A stretch of 52,613 bases of DNA from an uncultured Treponema sp. (GTDB lineage: Bacteria; Spirochaetota; Spirochaetia; Treponematales; Treponemataceae). This document shows, piece after piece, positions 25,821 through 34,173 of the stretch (the stretch's first letter is position 1; each line of letters begins with the position of its first letter). Made by a program: the position numbers and the translations under genes. The notes beneath the pieces were generated by a model, which saw only the letters and a list, made by a program, of their open reading frames with translations, had not been told where the DNA came from and ran no database searches. The stretch covers positions 1 to 52,613 of the forward strand of contig CAMCRZ010000016.1 of NCBI GenBank assembly GCA_945877425.1, in the 5' to 3' direction.

Positions 25821-26690
25821 ATGGGTGATATTTCAAACAGAATTACAAGAAAATCAATTAAAGCAAAGAAAAAGGCAGCCATAAAAACAATAAAAGCACA
25901 GGCTAAAGAAAAAATTCATGAAGTAAAAATTGAATACGCAAACAATCCCGAACGTCAGAAAGCAAAAGAAAATGAACGTCAGGCAAAAAAAGAGCGTAAA
26001 CTTCAGAAAGCAAATGCCCGTCTTGCATACAATCAAAGGCAGTCAAGAGAATACACACTCGGCGAAGACTTATTCAGTTCAATCAGTCATGGAATTGGAG
26101 CAGGATTAAGTGCTGCAGCAATAGTTCTTCTTGTTATAAGGGCAGTATTCCATTGTCCTGAAGGAGTACCGGTAAGTGCCTGCGTTACAGGATACGCAAT
26201 ATTCGGCTCATCAATGTTCATACTTTACTTAATGTCAACACTTTCTCATGCAATACCGGCAAATTCAGCAAGAAAAGTCTTTTCAATCTTTAACCACGAC
26301 GCAATCTACATACTTATAGCCGGAACATATACACCATTTGTGCTTACAAAAATAGGCGGCGGAACAGGCATAGCAATAGTAGCAATAGTCTGGGGAATAA
26401 CAGGACTTCTCATTACATTATATTCAGTATTCGGGCCAAGATTGCGCTGGTTTAGCGTAGTAACTTATTTAGTAATGGGCTGGCTTATAATAACAATATT
26501 TTCGTTTTTCCCGGTTGGAATAGAATTAAACAAGACAAGCAGAGCCTTACTTTTTGCAGGCGGAGCAGCATACACTTTCGGCGGATTATTCTATCTGCTT
26601 AGAAAAGTAAAATGGTCACACTCAATATTCCACTTATTCGTATTAGGCGGAAGCGTACTTCATTTCTTCAGCGTTTACTTTATCAATTGA
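25821..26690 (+). CDS. Hemolysin III / PAQR-family membrane protein with charged N-terminus
   Basis: The 289-residue protein has a Lys/Ala/Arg-rich, probably coiled-coil N-terminal region of about 75 residues (KAKKKAAIKTIKAQAKEK), then a seven-helix hlyIII/PAQR domain with EDLFSSISHGIGAGLSA near 80-97 and FNHDAIYILIAGTYTPF near 155-171. These keep the His and Asp residues of the family's putative metal site; a final His is in KWSHSIFHLFVLGGSVLHFF. Bacterial members are usually about 210 residues, so the extension is extra. ATG 25821 is chosen because GGAGA precedes it; an in-frame GTG lies at 25773. True hemolytic activity should not be assumed. Confidence 0.88.
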   Translation: MGDISNRITRKSIKAKKKAAIKTIKAQAKEKIHEVKIEYANNPERQKAKENERQAKKERKLQKANARLAYNQRQSREYTLGEDLFSSISHGIGAGLSAAAIVLLVIRAVFHCPEGVPVSACVTGYAIFGSSMFILYLMSTLSHAIPANSARKVFSIFNHDAIYILIAGTYTPFVLTKIGGGTGIAIVAIVWGITGLLITLYSVFGPRLRWFSVVTYLVMGWLIITIFSFFPVGIELNKTSRALLFAGGAAYTFGGLFYLLRKVKWSHSIFHLFVLGGSVLHFFSVYFIN

Positions 26691-26783
26691 TTTTTTTTCT
26701 TTTGGAGCATAACGTTTTTGGGAGAAAACATTTTTAAACTTAAACAAAATGCTTTTTCTCATTACCCGCTTTTCAGGGTTTCA

Positions 26784-26848
26784 GGAGGCTGTCCTTCAGA
26801 CAACCTCCCGGTTCCCGCCCTTACAATCGGGGCTGGGATTTTTTTTTT
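26784..26848 (+). terminator. Paired hairpins and T-run after the PAQR gene
   Basis: A hairpin GGAGG-C-TGTC / GACA-A-CCTCC (26784-26808) is followed by a second GC-rich stem (CCC-GCCC / GGGGCTGGG) and ten T (26839-26848). The second stem includes TACAATCGGGGCT, also found at 48622, so the terminator belongs to a dispersed repeat. Confidence 0.75.
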
Positions 26849-26883
26849 ACACTATTCTTAAAAAGTCAGAATTCAAATCAGAC

Positions 26884-28065
26884 TTAGTTAAAAATCGGCC
26901 TTACGTTAATAACGCCTTCAATTGAACTAAGTGACTCAATAGTTGCATCTTCAACCTTGCCGTCAACATCAATCATACAGTAAGCAATGTCGTTTCTGTT
27001 CTGATCAACCATTCCGCCAATATTAAGCTTTGCAGCACCAATTACACTTGTAAACTGTGCAATCATATTTGGAACGTTTTTGTGTGAAATGCAAAGTCTT
27101 GTACCGCCGGAAGGAATTGCAGAATCCATCTTGCACTTTGGATAGTTTACGCTGTTTTTAATAGCACCGGTTTCAAGGAAGTCACGAAGTTCCTTTACAG
27201 CCATAACGGCACAGTTTTCTTCAGCTTCTGGAGTTGAAGCGCCAAGGTGAGGCATACATATTACTTTTTCGTTGTTAAGAAGTTCTTCAGCAGCAAAATC
27301 CGTAACCATACAGCTGATTTTTCCGGAATTAATTGCAGCAATTACATCTTCATTGTTTACAAGTCCGCCGCGTGCAATGTTTATGATTTTAACACCGTCT
27401 TTCATATTTTTAATTGTAGCAGCACTTATCAAGCCTTTTGTGTCAGGAGTTTCAGGAACGTGAACAGTAATGTAATCAGCTTTAGTAAAAAGAGTATCAA
27501 GAGTTTCTGCGTGCTTTACTTCCGATTTTAAAGACCATGCAGCGTCAACGCTAAGGAAAGGGTCGTAGCCAATTACGTTCATTCCAAGTTCAATAGCTGT
27601 ATTTGCAACCATTGCACCAATTGCACCAAGACCAATTACTCCAAGAGTTTTGCCTTTTACTTCATGACCAATGTAGTTTTTCTTACCTTTTTCGGCAAGA
27701 GCAGCAATTTCTGCACCTTTACCTTTAAGTTCCGTGTTAACCCAGTGGTTTGCAGCAATAACAGGACGGCTTGCAAGAAGAAGGCTCATTATAACAAGTT
27801 CCTTTACAGCGTTTGCATTTGCTCCAGGTGTGTTGAAAACAACAACGCCTTTTTGTGCAAGTTCTTTAACAGGAATATTATTTGTTCCGGCACCGGCACG
27901 GGCAATAGCCTTTACTGTAGCAGGAAGTTCCATTGTAAGCATATCGTGCGAGCGTACAAGAATTGCATCAGGATTCATAATTTCACTGGCAATTTCATAA
28001 TTATCTCTGGGAAAATTATCAAGACCAATAGCGCTTATTCTGTCTAAAGTCTGAATTTTATACAT
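26884..28065 (-). CDS. serA: D-3-phosphoglycerate dehydrogenase
   Basis: SerA oxidises 3-phosphoglycerate to 3-phosphohydroxypyruvate, the first step of serine synthesis. The 393-residue product has the NAD-binding LGVIGLGAIGAMVANTA, the catalytic Arg in IINIARGGLVNNEDV, the Glu region, and the catalytic His in CMPHLGASTPEAEEN. A C-terminal ACT-like domain of about 70 residues (LCISHKNVPNMIAQFTSVIG) suggests allosteric control, probably by serine. Two adjacent ATGs exist; the second (28065) has better spacing from AGGAG. It follows serC by 27 bases on the same strand. No serB is seen. Confidence 0.94.
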   Translation of the reverse strand: MYKIQTLDRISAIGLDNFPRDNYEIASEIMNPDAILVRSHDMLTMELPATVKAIARAGAGTNNIPVKELAQKGVVVFNTPGANANAVKELVIMSLLLASRPVIAANHWVNTELKGKGAEIAALAEKGKKNYIGHEVKGKTLGVIGLGAIGAMVANTAIELGMNVIGYDPFLSVDAAWSLKSEVKHAETLDTLFTKADYITVHVPETPDTKGLISAATIKNMKDGVKIINIARGGLVNNEDVIAAINSGKISCMVTDFAAEELLNNEKVICMPHLGASTPEAEENCAVMAVKELRDFLETGAIKNSVNYPKCKMDSAIPSGGTRLCISHKNVPNMIAQFTSVIGAAKLNIGGMVDQNRNDIAYCMIDVDGKVEDATIESLSSIEGVINVRPIFN

Positions 28066-28092
28066 CATTTACTCCTTTGAAAATAAAAACTT

Positions 28093-29220
28093 TTATTTGT
28101 TTTCTTCGGCAAATTTTTTCATGAATTCAACTAATGCCTTAACGCCGTCAAGAGTCATTGCATTGTAAATTGAAGCACGCATTCCGCCAACCAGGCGGTG
28201 ACCTTTAAGGTTTACAAGACCGGCAGCAGCAGCTTCCTTTACGAATTTGTCGTTGATTTCCTTTTCTTTAGCAACACTTGCTTCGTCTGTTGCACCAGTT
28301 GAATATTTTGTAAGGAACGGAACATTCATCAAAGAACGGCTGCCTTTTTCTGCTGTAGCATGGTAAAAATCAGAAGAATCAAGGAAATTGTACAGATAAT
28401 CTGCTTTTTCAACATTAAGCTTGTGAATTCCTTTAGCACCGCCGTTTTTTTCAATCCAGTGAAGCACTTTTCCCAAAACGTAAATTGTATAGCAAGGCGG
28501 TGTGTTGTACATGGAACCGTTGTCAGCATGAGTTTTGTACATTGACATAGTTGGAGTGCCGGCCCTGCACTGTTCTGGTTCAGGAATTAAATCTTCACGG
28601 ATAATAACGAGAGTTACGCCTGCAGGAGCAAGGTTTTTCTGTGCACCGGCAAAAAGAAGTCCGAACTTTGAAACGTCAAGTTCTTCGCTTAAAACGCATG
28701 AAGAAATGTCTGCAACAAGAGGAATGTTTCCTGTTTCAGGAATGTACTCGTAGTGAGTTCCCATAATTGTGTTGTTGAAGCAGATGTAAGCGTAATCGTA
28801 GTCACCTTCGATTTTTTCAACTTTAGGAATGTAAGAATAATTTCTGTCTTTTGAAGAAGCAATTGTTGTAACGTCAACGCCAAGATGTTTTGCTTCGGCT
28901 GCTGCTTTTTTTGCCCATACGCCTGTTTCAATGTAAGCTGCTTTTCCTGTGTGAATTCCAAGATTTTGAGCAACCATTGCAAACTGTGTAGAACCGCCGC
29001 CCTGAAGGAAAAGAATCTTGTAGTTTTCAGGAACATTCATAAGCTTGCGCACCATTGCTTCGGCATCCTGAATGATAGGTTCGTATGCTTTTGAGCGGTG
29101 ACTCATTTCCATAACAGACTGGCCTGTTCCATTATAATCAAGCATTTCTGCAGCACATTCTTTCAATACATCTTCCGGCAGGCAAGAAGGTCCGGCACTA
29201 AAATTGTATACTCTGTTCAT
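28093..29220 (-). CDS. serC: Phosphoserine aminotransferase
   Basis: SerC converts 3-phosphohydroxypyruvate and glutamate to phosphoserine. The 375-residue protein starts MNRVYNFSAGPSCLP, the family start, and carries EMSHRSKAYEPI, LQGGGSTQFAMV, and the PLP lysine in FAGAQKNLAPAG (usual AGAQKN), ending with GGMRASIYNAM. The frame is open 22 codons further, but ATG 29220 follows AAGGGG and matches the family start. It forms a serC-serA unit, with rex just upstream on the same strand across a 138-base gap holding an imperfect hairpin (29268-29306). Confidence 0.95.
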   Translation of the reverse strand: MNRVYNFSAGPSCLPEDVLKECAAEMLDYNGTGQSVMEMSHRSKAYEPIIQDAEAMVRKLMNVPENYKILFLQGGGSTQFAMVAQNLGIHTGKAAYIETGVWAKKAAAEAKHLGVDVTTIASSKDRNYSYIPKVEKIEGDYDYAYICFNNTIMGTHYEYIPETGNIPLVADISSCVLSEELDVSKFGLLFAGAQKNLAPAGVTLVIIREDLIPEPEQCRAGTPTMSMYKTHADNGSMYNTPPCYTIYVLGKVLHWIEKNGGAKGIHKLNVEKADYLYNFLDSSDFYHATAEKGSRSLMNVPFLTKYSTGATDEASVAKEKEINDKFVKEAAAAGLVNLKGHRLVGGMRASIYNAMTLDGVKALVEFMKKFAEENK

Positions 29221-29358
29221 AAGTGTACCCCTTATACAATATTTTATAAAAATGATTTTAGGAAAGAAGCTGTCTGAAAAAGGCATAAACTTAACTCAGG
29301 CAGCACCGAATTCCTTTAAATCAAAATTTATTCTATATAAACACGCCATAACTTTACG

Positions 29359-29973
29359 TTAAATTGCGTTTGAAGCAGACAAAGTTTCCAGTGCAGTAAT
29401 AAGCGACACGTTTTCTACCTGGATTTCTTTTGGAACTGTAAGCAGGCATGAAGTGTAGTTAACTATTCCCTTTATTCCGGTGCATGAAAGTCTGTCGGCA
29501 ATAAGCTGGGCTTCTTCTGTTTCTACAGTTAAAATTGCGTAATCAATTTTTTCTTCCTTTATAACAGACTCCAGCATCGTTGTAGGGTGAAGGGGAAATG
29601 ACGAGCGCAAAACTTCAGTTCTGTTTACATTTGAATCAAATCCGGCAATAAGCTTAAAAGGGCTTGATTCCAGTTCTGAATTGTAAAGCAAAACCTGACC
29701 CATTTTTCCCAATCCTATGATGCAGCACTTAAGGTCTGTTTCGTTGTTAAGGTTGATCAGTTTTTCAAGGGCAGATTTTAATTCTGCAACTTTGTAGCCG
29801 TTGCTTGCACCGCAATGAATGTCTAAAAGAGAAATGTCACGGCGGATAACTGCAGCAGACCATTTTGTAAGCTGTTCGATTTTTTGAGAAGTTATAGTTT
29901 TTTCTGAATATCTGGCAAGAAGTCTTTCCAGTAAAACAAGACGTCTTTTTGAAGGTTCAGGAATAACTTTCAC
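29359..29973 (-). CDS. rex: Redox-sensing repressor Rex (diverged)
   Basis: Rex binds NAD(H) through a Rossmann domain and releases DNA when NADH rises. The 204-residue product has an N-terminal winged helix opening VIPEPSKRRLVLLERLL, the Rossmann glycine motif IIGLGKMGQVLL, and the C-terminal block GIKGIVNYTSCLLTVP that matches the Rex GIxGILNFAP-type segment but is diverged. The start is GTG at 29973, chosen over an upstream in-frame codon because GAGGA lies seven bases before it and because the 5' extension overlaps an operator-like site. Two GTGA-N6-TCAC sites upstream suggest autoregulation. Confidence 0.88.
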   Translation of the reverse strand: MKVIPEPSKRRLVLLERLLARYSEKTITSQKIEQLTKWSAAVIRRDISLLDIHCGASNGYKVAELKSALEKLINLNNETDLKCCIIGLGKMGQVLLYNSELESSPFKLIAGFDSNVNRTEVLRSSFPLHPTTMLESVIKEEKIDYAILTVETEEAQLIADRLSCTGIKGIVNYTSCLLTVPKEIQVENVSLITALETLSASNAI

Positions 29974-29997
29974 CGTTAAGTCCTCGTTTGTTGATGT

Positions 29998-30011
29998 GTG
30001 ATATTTTTCAC
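29998..30011. promoter_or_regulatory. Rex-type operator proximal to rex
   Basis: GTGA and TCAC half-sites are spaced by six bases, the spacing of Rex operators (TTGTGAANNNNTTCACAA). The flanking bases differ from the full consensus. The site lies 24 bases upstream of the rex GTG. Confidence 0.5.
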
Positions 30012-30144
30012 GCAAATTTAACTTTATCTAGATGATTTTACTCCTTTGAAATACGAAAGTCTATTAAAAAGATATGATTTTGCTCTAGAAATTACATATT
30101 TCACGATAAAATTTCACTGTAATTTAGAAAATCGTATTTTTTAA

Positions 30145-30158
30145 GTGATTTTTTTCAC
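30145..30158. promoter_or_regulatory. Second Rex-type operator
   Basis: GTGA, six T, TCAC: the same half-site spacing as the operator near rex, 134 bases further upstream. It lies between rex and a divergent lipoprotein gene and could serve either. Confidence 0.4.
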
Positions 30159-30180
30159 AGAAAATTGACTGTAACGGGAA

Positions 30181-30278
30181 GGTCTTGGGGTTTTAGGGGT
30201 TTCCCCTAGGAGAAAGGGTAGGACGCAACGAAGTGCGGCCGAAGGGGAAGGCTTTCCCCTCCGGCAAAATAAAAAAAA
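30181..30278. repeat. REP-like GC-rich hairpin element
   Basis: This GC-rich island in an AT-rich gap holds a hairpin AGGGG-TTT-CCCCT (30195-30207) and a longer one at 30238-30265 (GCCG, AGGGGAA, four-base loop, TTCCCCT, CGGC, one mismatch). No gene is visible between rex and the lipoprotein gene at 30340. The design resembles repetitive extragenic palindromes. Confidence 0.55.
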
Positions 30279-30339
30279 GTTTCGTCAAAGTTGCGGTTTT
30301 TTGAATATCGGTGGAAATATATATATTGAGAGGTTTTTG

Positions 30340-31335
30340 ATGAAGTGCGTTTTGTGGCAGATTTTTCTTGTTATGATTTTGATTGTGGCTTGTGGCGAAA
30401 ATCCTGATGTTGAAGGGAAGGAACTTTTTTGCAGCAGTAAAATTTACGTTGTGAACTGGAATGTGCAGACTTTTTTTGACGGCGAAAATGACGGGTCTGA
30501 ATATTCTGAATTTGTGCAGAGTAAATTATGGGGCAGGGAAATGTATGTTCAGCGGCTTAAGCGTCTTTGTGAATGCATTAAAAAAATTGACGCTGATGTT
30601 TTTGTTATGGAAGAGCTGGAAAATGAAAATGTCCTCTGTGATATTTACAACTTTCTCTGCGGCGAATGGAACTGTAAAAAGCTTTATTCTTACGGGGCTT
30701 TCGGGAAAAATGAAGGCAGTTCTATTGGCATTGGTGTTTTAAGCAGGCTTCCTCTTGGAAATTTAAGGGTTCACGGTCTTGAGGTTTTAAGTGAAGAGTC
30801 TCAGCCCAGGTTGCGTCCTGTTGTTGAATTTGAAGTGAGCTGTAACGGTAAAATTTTAACTGTTTTTGCAAATCACTGGAAAAGTAAAAGCGGCGGCGAG
30901 GAGGTTACGGAAAAGTGGCGTAATTGGGAAGAGGCTGTTCTTTCTTTTTGTGTTGATGATGCTGTTGAAAAGGGTAAGGCTGTTGTGTGCACAGGGGATT
31001 TTAACAGGGACATAAATGATTTTTCTTTTTCTGACGGAAACAAAGTGTGTCTTAGAAAGAGAAAGTCAGGCTGCTTTAAAGACGGCGTTTCTGTTGAAAG
31101 CGGATGGTTTTTGAAAAACGGTTCTCTTGTTGAGCCTGGCAGTTATTATTTTCAGGAAAGTTGGGAAAGAATAGACAACTTTTTTTGTGCCGGTTCTGCA
31201 AAAATTTTCAGCTGCGGTCCTGAGACTGAAGGCAACTGGTGTAATGCAGATTCCTTTATTCCAGAAAGGTTTGAACTGTGGAACGGAGAAGGCTACAGCG
31301 ACCACCTGCCCATTGGCTGCATTGTGGAGTTTTAG
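30340..31335 (+). CDS. Lipoprotein of the endonuclease/exonuclease/phosphatase family
   Basis: The 331-residue protein has a lipoprotein signal with lipobox IVAC (Cys18), then an EEP fold: VVNWNVQTFFDGEND near 40-54, VFVMEELEN with the metal-binding Glu, FANHWKSKSGG, CTGDFNRDIND, and the C-terminal YSDHLPIGC with catalytic Asp-His. The fold includes nucleases, sphingomyelinases and phosphatases; the substrate cannot be read. ATG 30340 follows GAGAGG; the frame is open upstream from 30301. Codon use (many GTG, GGC) differs somewhat from neighbours. It would act at the cell surface or in the periplasm. Confidence 0.85.
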   Translation: MKCVLWQIFLVMILIVACGENPDVEGKELFCSSKIYVVNWNVQTFFDGENDGSEYSEFVQSKLWGREMYVQRLKRLCECIKKIDADVFVMEELENENVLCDIYNFLCGEWNCKKLYSYGAFGKNEGSSIGIGVLSRLPLGNLRVHGLEVLSEESQPRLRPVVEFEVSCNGKILTVFANHWKSKSGGEEVTEKWRNWEEAVLSFCVDDAVEKGKAVVCTGDFNRDINDFSFSDGNKVCLRKRKSGCFKDGVSVESGWFLKNGSLVEPGSYYFQESWERIDNFFCAGSAKIFSCGPETEGNWCNADSFIPERFELWNGEGYSDHLPIGCIVEF

Positions 31336-31339
31336 GCTA

Positions 31340-31478
31340 GGCTGCTTACAGTTAGAAAGAAGAATGTACTCTTACGTGCAGCCTGGTTGTATGTAAGTTG
31401 CAGCAGGTGAGCAAGTACGCTGGGGCGGCGGCGCTGTTCTTGCCAACCCAACCCCGCACACATCACAGAAACTCCTGC
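31340..31478. repeat. Mosaic intergenic repeat, copy with GCAAGTACGCTGGGGCGGCGG
   Basis: The segment contains CTCTTACGTGCAG, shared in reverse with 48520-48540. It also contains a block around 31413-31433 (CAAGTACGCTGGGGCGGCGG) found again at 39418-39437 and, degenerate and inverted, at about 48685-48700. It fills the gap between the EEP lipoprotein and the next promoter. Confidence 0.6.
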
Positions 31479-31490
31479 CAGAAAGAGACC

Positions 31491-31518
31491 TTGTAATATT
31501 AACAAAAAGTTATATAAT
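31491..31518 (+). promoter_or_regulatory. Promoter of the exported-protein gene pair
   Basis: TTGTAA (31491-31496) and TATAAT (31513-31518) are 16 bases apart, followed by a strong GGAGGAG site at 31534-31540 and the ATG at 31546. Confidence 0.65.
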
Positions 31519-31545
31519 TGGAGCATATTTTCTGGAGGAGTTTTA

Positions 31546-32529
31546 ATGAAAAAAATAAAATATGCTGTCATTTTTACAGCACATATTTTTTGTGCAGCAC
31601 TTTTTGCATTCGGCAAAGACAAGTCATTAATATTACCTTCTGAACTTGAAAAAACAGGCGCATCAACTTTTATTTCAACTTCAGAAGAAGCAGGACTTCT
31701 TGTTCTGTCTGTATCACAAGCCACACAGTCAGAATCTTTTAACAACATAGTGAATTCACTTAATGAATCAGCATTAGGCGTAACTGAACTTCAGGAAGAT
31801 ATGTATAGGATTGAAAATACAATCAATCAGCAAAGTCTCACTTGGGGTACAGACGACATTATATGGGACCTTAACCTTGATGACAGCATATTGAAAAGCG
31901 GAAAACTTGCAGAAGGATTTTCCCTTTCAGTTCCAAAGTTAAAGTTAAAGTCACTTTCAAAAGTAGACAGCTTGGATAATCCATCAGAAATTTTAACAAG
32001 CCTTGATTCAGACATTGATTCTTACGCAGACATGAATCTTGTTAAAATTGCAAAAGCTCAGGAAATCAGCGCTCAGGATTGTGTTTTAAAACACGTTATT
32101 TTAAAAATAAAACTTAATTCAGATGCTGATTTATCAGTAAAAATGAGCTCACCTGAATATTTTGAATCACTTAAATTAGACGGAAACGTTGTTTTTGAAC
32201 TTGGCTGCGGACTTTCGATTTGCAGTGAAGACAATATCGGCGCAAAAATCATTGTTGAAGTAAGTTTAGTTTACGACGGAAAATGCACTTTAAACGAAGA
32301 ACAGATAGCAGCTTTAAGCACTATGATTGATACGTCTGCAGAAATGCTTTCACAGGAAGAATTTGATCAGCTTAAAATTCCTCTTTCACTTCATACAAAA
32401 ATGAGCTATTACAACGACAAAAACAAATGCCTTTTCACAGAAGAAAAAGACTCTTCTGCATACGAAATATATTCTACAGTCCGCACAATTTATGATACTT
32501 TCCTTGCAGCAGGATTAATGTATTCATAA
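31546..32529 (+). CDS. Exported protein of unknown function, paralogue of the next gene
   Basis: I do not recognise a family. The 327-residue product has a signal peptide (MKKIKYAVIFTAHIFCAALFAFG) ending near residue 23, with no clear lipobox. The mature part is rich in Leu, Ser, Asp and Glu with alternating polar/hydrophobic runs typical of beta structure. It matches the following gene at both ends: LPSELEKTGASTFIS against KPSDLPKSGAKTFVT near the N-terminus, and GCGLSICSEDNIGAKIIVE plus SQEEFDQLKIPLSLHTKMSYYND against its partner's C-terminal third. The two genes are 26 bases apart and share one promoter. A periplasmic or surface role is likely. Confidence 0.75.
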   Translation: MKKIKYAVIFTAHIFCAALFAFGKDKSLILPSELEKTGASTFISTSEEAGLLVLSVSQATQSESFNNIVNSLNESALGVTELQEDMYRIENTINQQSLTWGTDDIIWDLNLDDSILKSGKLAEGFSLSVPKLKLKSLSKVDSLDNPSEILTSLDSDIDSYADMNLVKIAKAQEISAQDCVLKHVILKIKLNSDADLSVKMSSPEYFESLKLDGNVVFELGCGLSICSEDNIGAKIIVEVSLVYDGKCTLNEEQIAALSTMIDTSAEMLSQEEFDQLKIPLSLHTKMSYYNDKNKCLFTEEKDSSAYEIYSTVRTIYDTFLAAGLMYS

Positions 32530-32555
32530 GAAAAATATAATTAAAGGAGTTTTCT

Positions 32556-34154
32556 ATGAGAAAATCAAAGATTGTACTTGCTGTAGCATCTGCATTTTTA
32601 CTTGCAGCTTGTTCCGGCAAAAAAGTTGACAAAGTTAAGCCTTCTGATCTTCCAAAAAGTGGAGCAAAGACTTTTGTAACTTCACCAACTGGAGCAATAG
32701 AAGCTTTCGGAAACTTAGCACGTAGTTTTGAAGATAACGAAGCTGTTTATGAAATCGGAGAATATCTTAGCGAATATGTAGACTTCGTAGAGGAAAACAG
32801 TGAAAAAATAGGTACTTCAAAATTTGCTGTAAAACTTTCTGATGCAGTAGAAAAGCTTGAAACTGACGTTGAATCTTTCGGAAAAGATTTGGCAGCTGGA
32901 AAGGCATCTTTAAAATTTGATGCATCAGTTGGAAAAGCTGACGGTTTACCGGAAGGACTTAGCATAAACCTTTCTAAACTTAAGTTTGACCTGGACGTAA
33001 AGCAGGATTCAGGCGACAATCCAAAAGGATCAATCAAGGGAAGCGGTTCTGCTAAAGCTGATGTAAAAATCAAGGATTTAGAGTTAGCTGTTGAAAAATT
33101 AGATGCTAAATGTGACATTTCAGCTAAAGCAAACGGCAATACTGCAAACGGTGACGTTAACTTTTCAGTGTCAGCAAGTGCAAGCGGAAAAATGCCTGGT
33201 TTAAGCCTTGATGCTAAGAATTTTGGCATTAACCTTAAAGCTAAGAAAATTGACGTTGGTCTTGCAGATTATTCAGCTAAAGGAAACGTTGAAGCTTCTG
33301 CATCTGGAGAAATCAAGCTTGTATTTGACTACGACAAATTCAAGAAAAACATTAAAGACGCAGATGCTAAAACTCTGGACAAATTCCCTGTTAAAGGTTT
33401 AATTGTAAACTTAAAGTCTTCTTCATTCGACAAAATCTCTGCCAAAGAAAAAGTTACTCTTGCTAATCCTGGCAACCTGACAGTTGATGCAGACGAATAC
33501 TTTGGATTCAGCACAGGACTTTCTTTCTGCAATCCTGATGGTGTTGGTGGAATTTTCATTACTGAATTCTTCTGTTCATTTGATGCAAAAGTTAATGTTA
33601 GCGAGCTGACAACTAAATTTGAAGAACTCCTTTCAACAGAAGCAAAACTTTCTGAAAAAGAGTTCAAGAACAAAAAACTTCCTATGGAAGCAAAAGTAAA
33701 AGTTGCATTCTATGATGATAACGGCAAAGAAACATATTGCGTTGTAGAAGCAAAGAACCTTTACGAAGTTTACAGCCTTATTTATGACAACAGAGAAGTA
33801 ATCGGCTCTTTTGCAGAAGAATTCCTTAACACTTACGCTGATGCTCTTTTGTCAGGTGTAGATTTAAGTTCGTATTACGACAGCTATTCTTACGATGATA
33901 ACGACTACGATTACGACGATGACGACTATTTATACAGTGATTTAGGAAAAGCTTACAGAGACGCATACGATGAACTCAGCGATGCTTACAGTGATGCATA
34001 CAGCGAACTCAGCGATGCTTACAGCGATGCATACAGCGAAATTGATGATGCTTTAGGCGTATACGGTGATGTTTTAGATGCATACGGTGATATTTACGGT
34101 GATTCTTTAGACGCAGTAAACGGAGCTTTGGATCTTTACGGTAGCCTCTTCTAA
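32556..34154 (+). CDS. Lipoprotein of unknown function with Asp/Tyr-rich repeat tail
   Basis: No family recognised. The 532-residue protein has a lipoprotein signal with lipobox LAAC (Cys19). The body has a Lys/Ser/Asp-rich central region of about 200 residues with repeating short beta-like strands (KADVKIKDLELAVEKL, SASGKMPGLSLDAKNFGI). A region near 290-400 is related to the upstream paralogue. The tail from about residue 440 is Asp/Tyr-rich (DDNDYDYDDDDY) and then repeats SDAYSDAYSEL. The acidic tail could bind calcium or surfaces. AAAGGAG precedes the ATG. It is followed 19 bases later by ygiQ without a terminator. Confidence 0.75.
   Translation: MRKSKIVLAVASAFLLAACSGKKVDKVKPSDLPKSGAKTFVTSPTGAIEAFGNLARSFEDNEAVYEIGEYLSEYVDFVEENSEKIGTSKFAVKLSDAVEKLETDVESFGKDLAAGKASLKFDASVGKADGLPEGLSINLSKLKFDLDVKQDSGDNPKGSIKGSGSAKADVKIKDLELAVEKLDAKCDISAKANGNTANGDVNFSVSASASGKMPGLSLDAKNFGINLKAKKIDVGLADYSAKGNVEASASGEIKLVFDYDKFKKNIKDADAKTLDKFPVKGLIVNLKSSSFDKISAKEKVTLANPGNLTVDADEYFGFSTGLSFCNPDGVGGIFITEFFCSFDAKVNVSELTTKFEELLSTEAKLSEKEFKNKKLPMEAKVKVAFYDDNGKETYCVVEAKNLYEVYSLIYDNREVIGSFAEEFLNTYADALLSGVDLSSYYDSYSYDDNDYDYDDDDYLYSDLGKAYRDAYDELSDAYSDAYSELSDAYSDAYSEIDDALGVYGDVLDAYGDIYGDSLDAVNGALDLYGSLF
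33972..34037 (+). repeat. Two 33-bp tandem repeats coding an 11-residue unit
   Basis: Units at 33972-34004 and 34005-34037 differ by a single base and encode ELSDAYSDAYS twice, followed by a decayed third unit. They lie in the acidic tail of the lipoprotein and could change copy number by slippage. Confidence 0.85.
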
Positions 34155-34173
34155 TTCTACAAACATAAAATTT

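Noticed and set aside
33972..34037. Tandem repeats considered as a CRISPR-like array
   Set aside because: There are only two direct units without spacers, in frame inside a coding tail; no cas genes are present.
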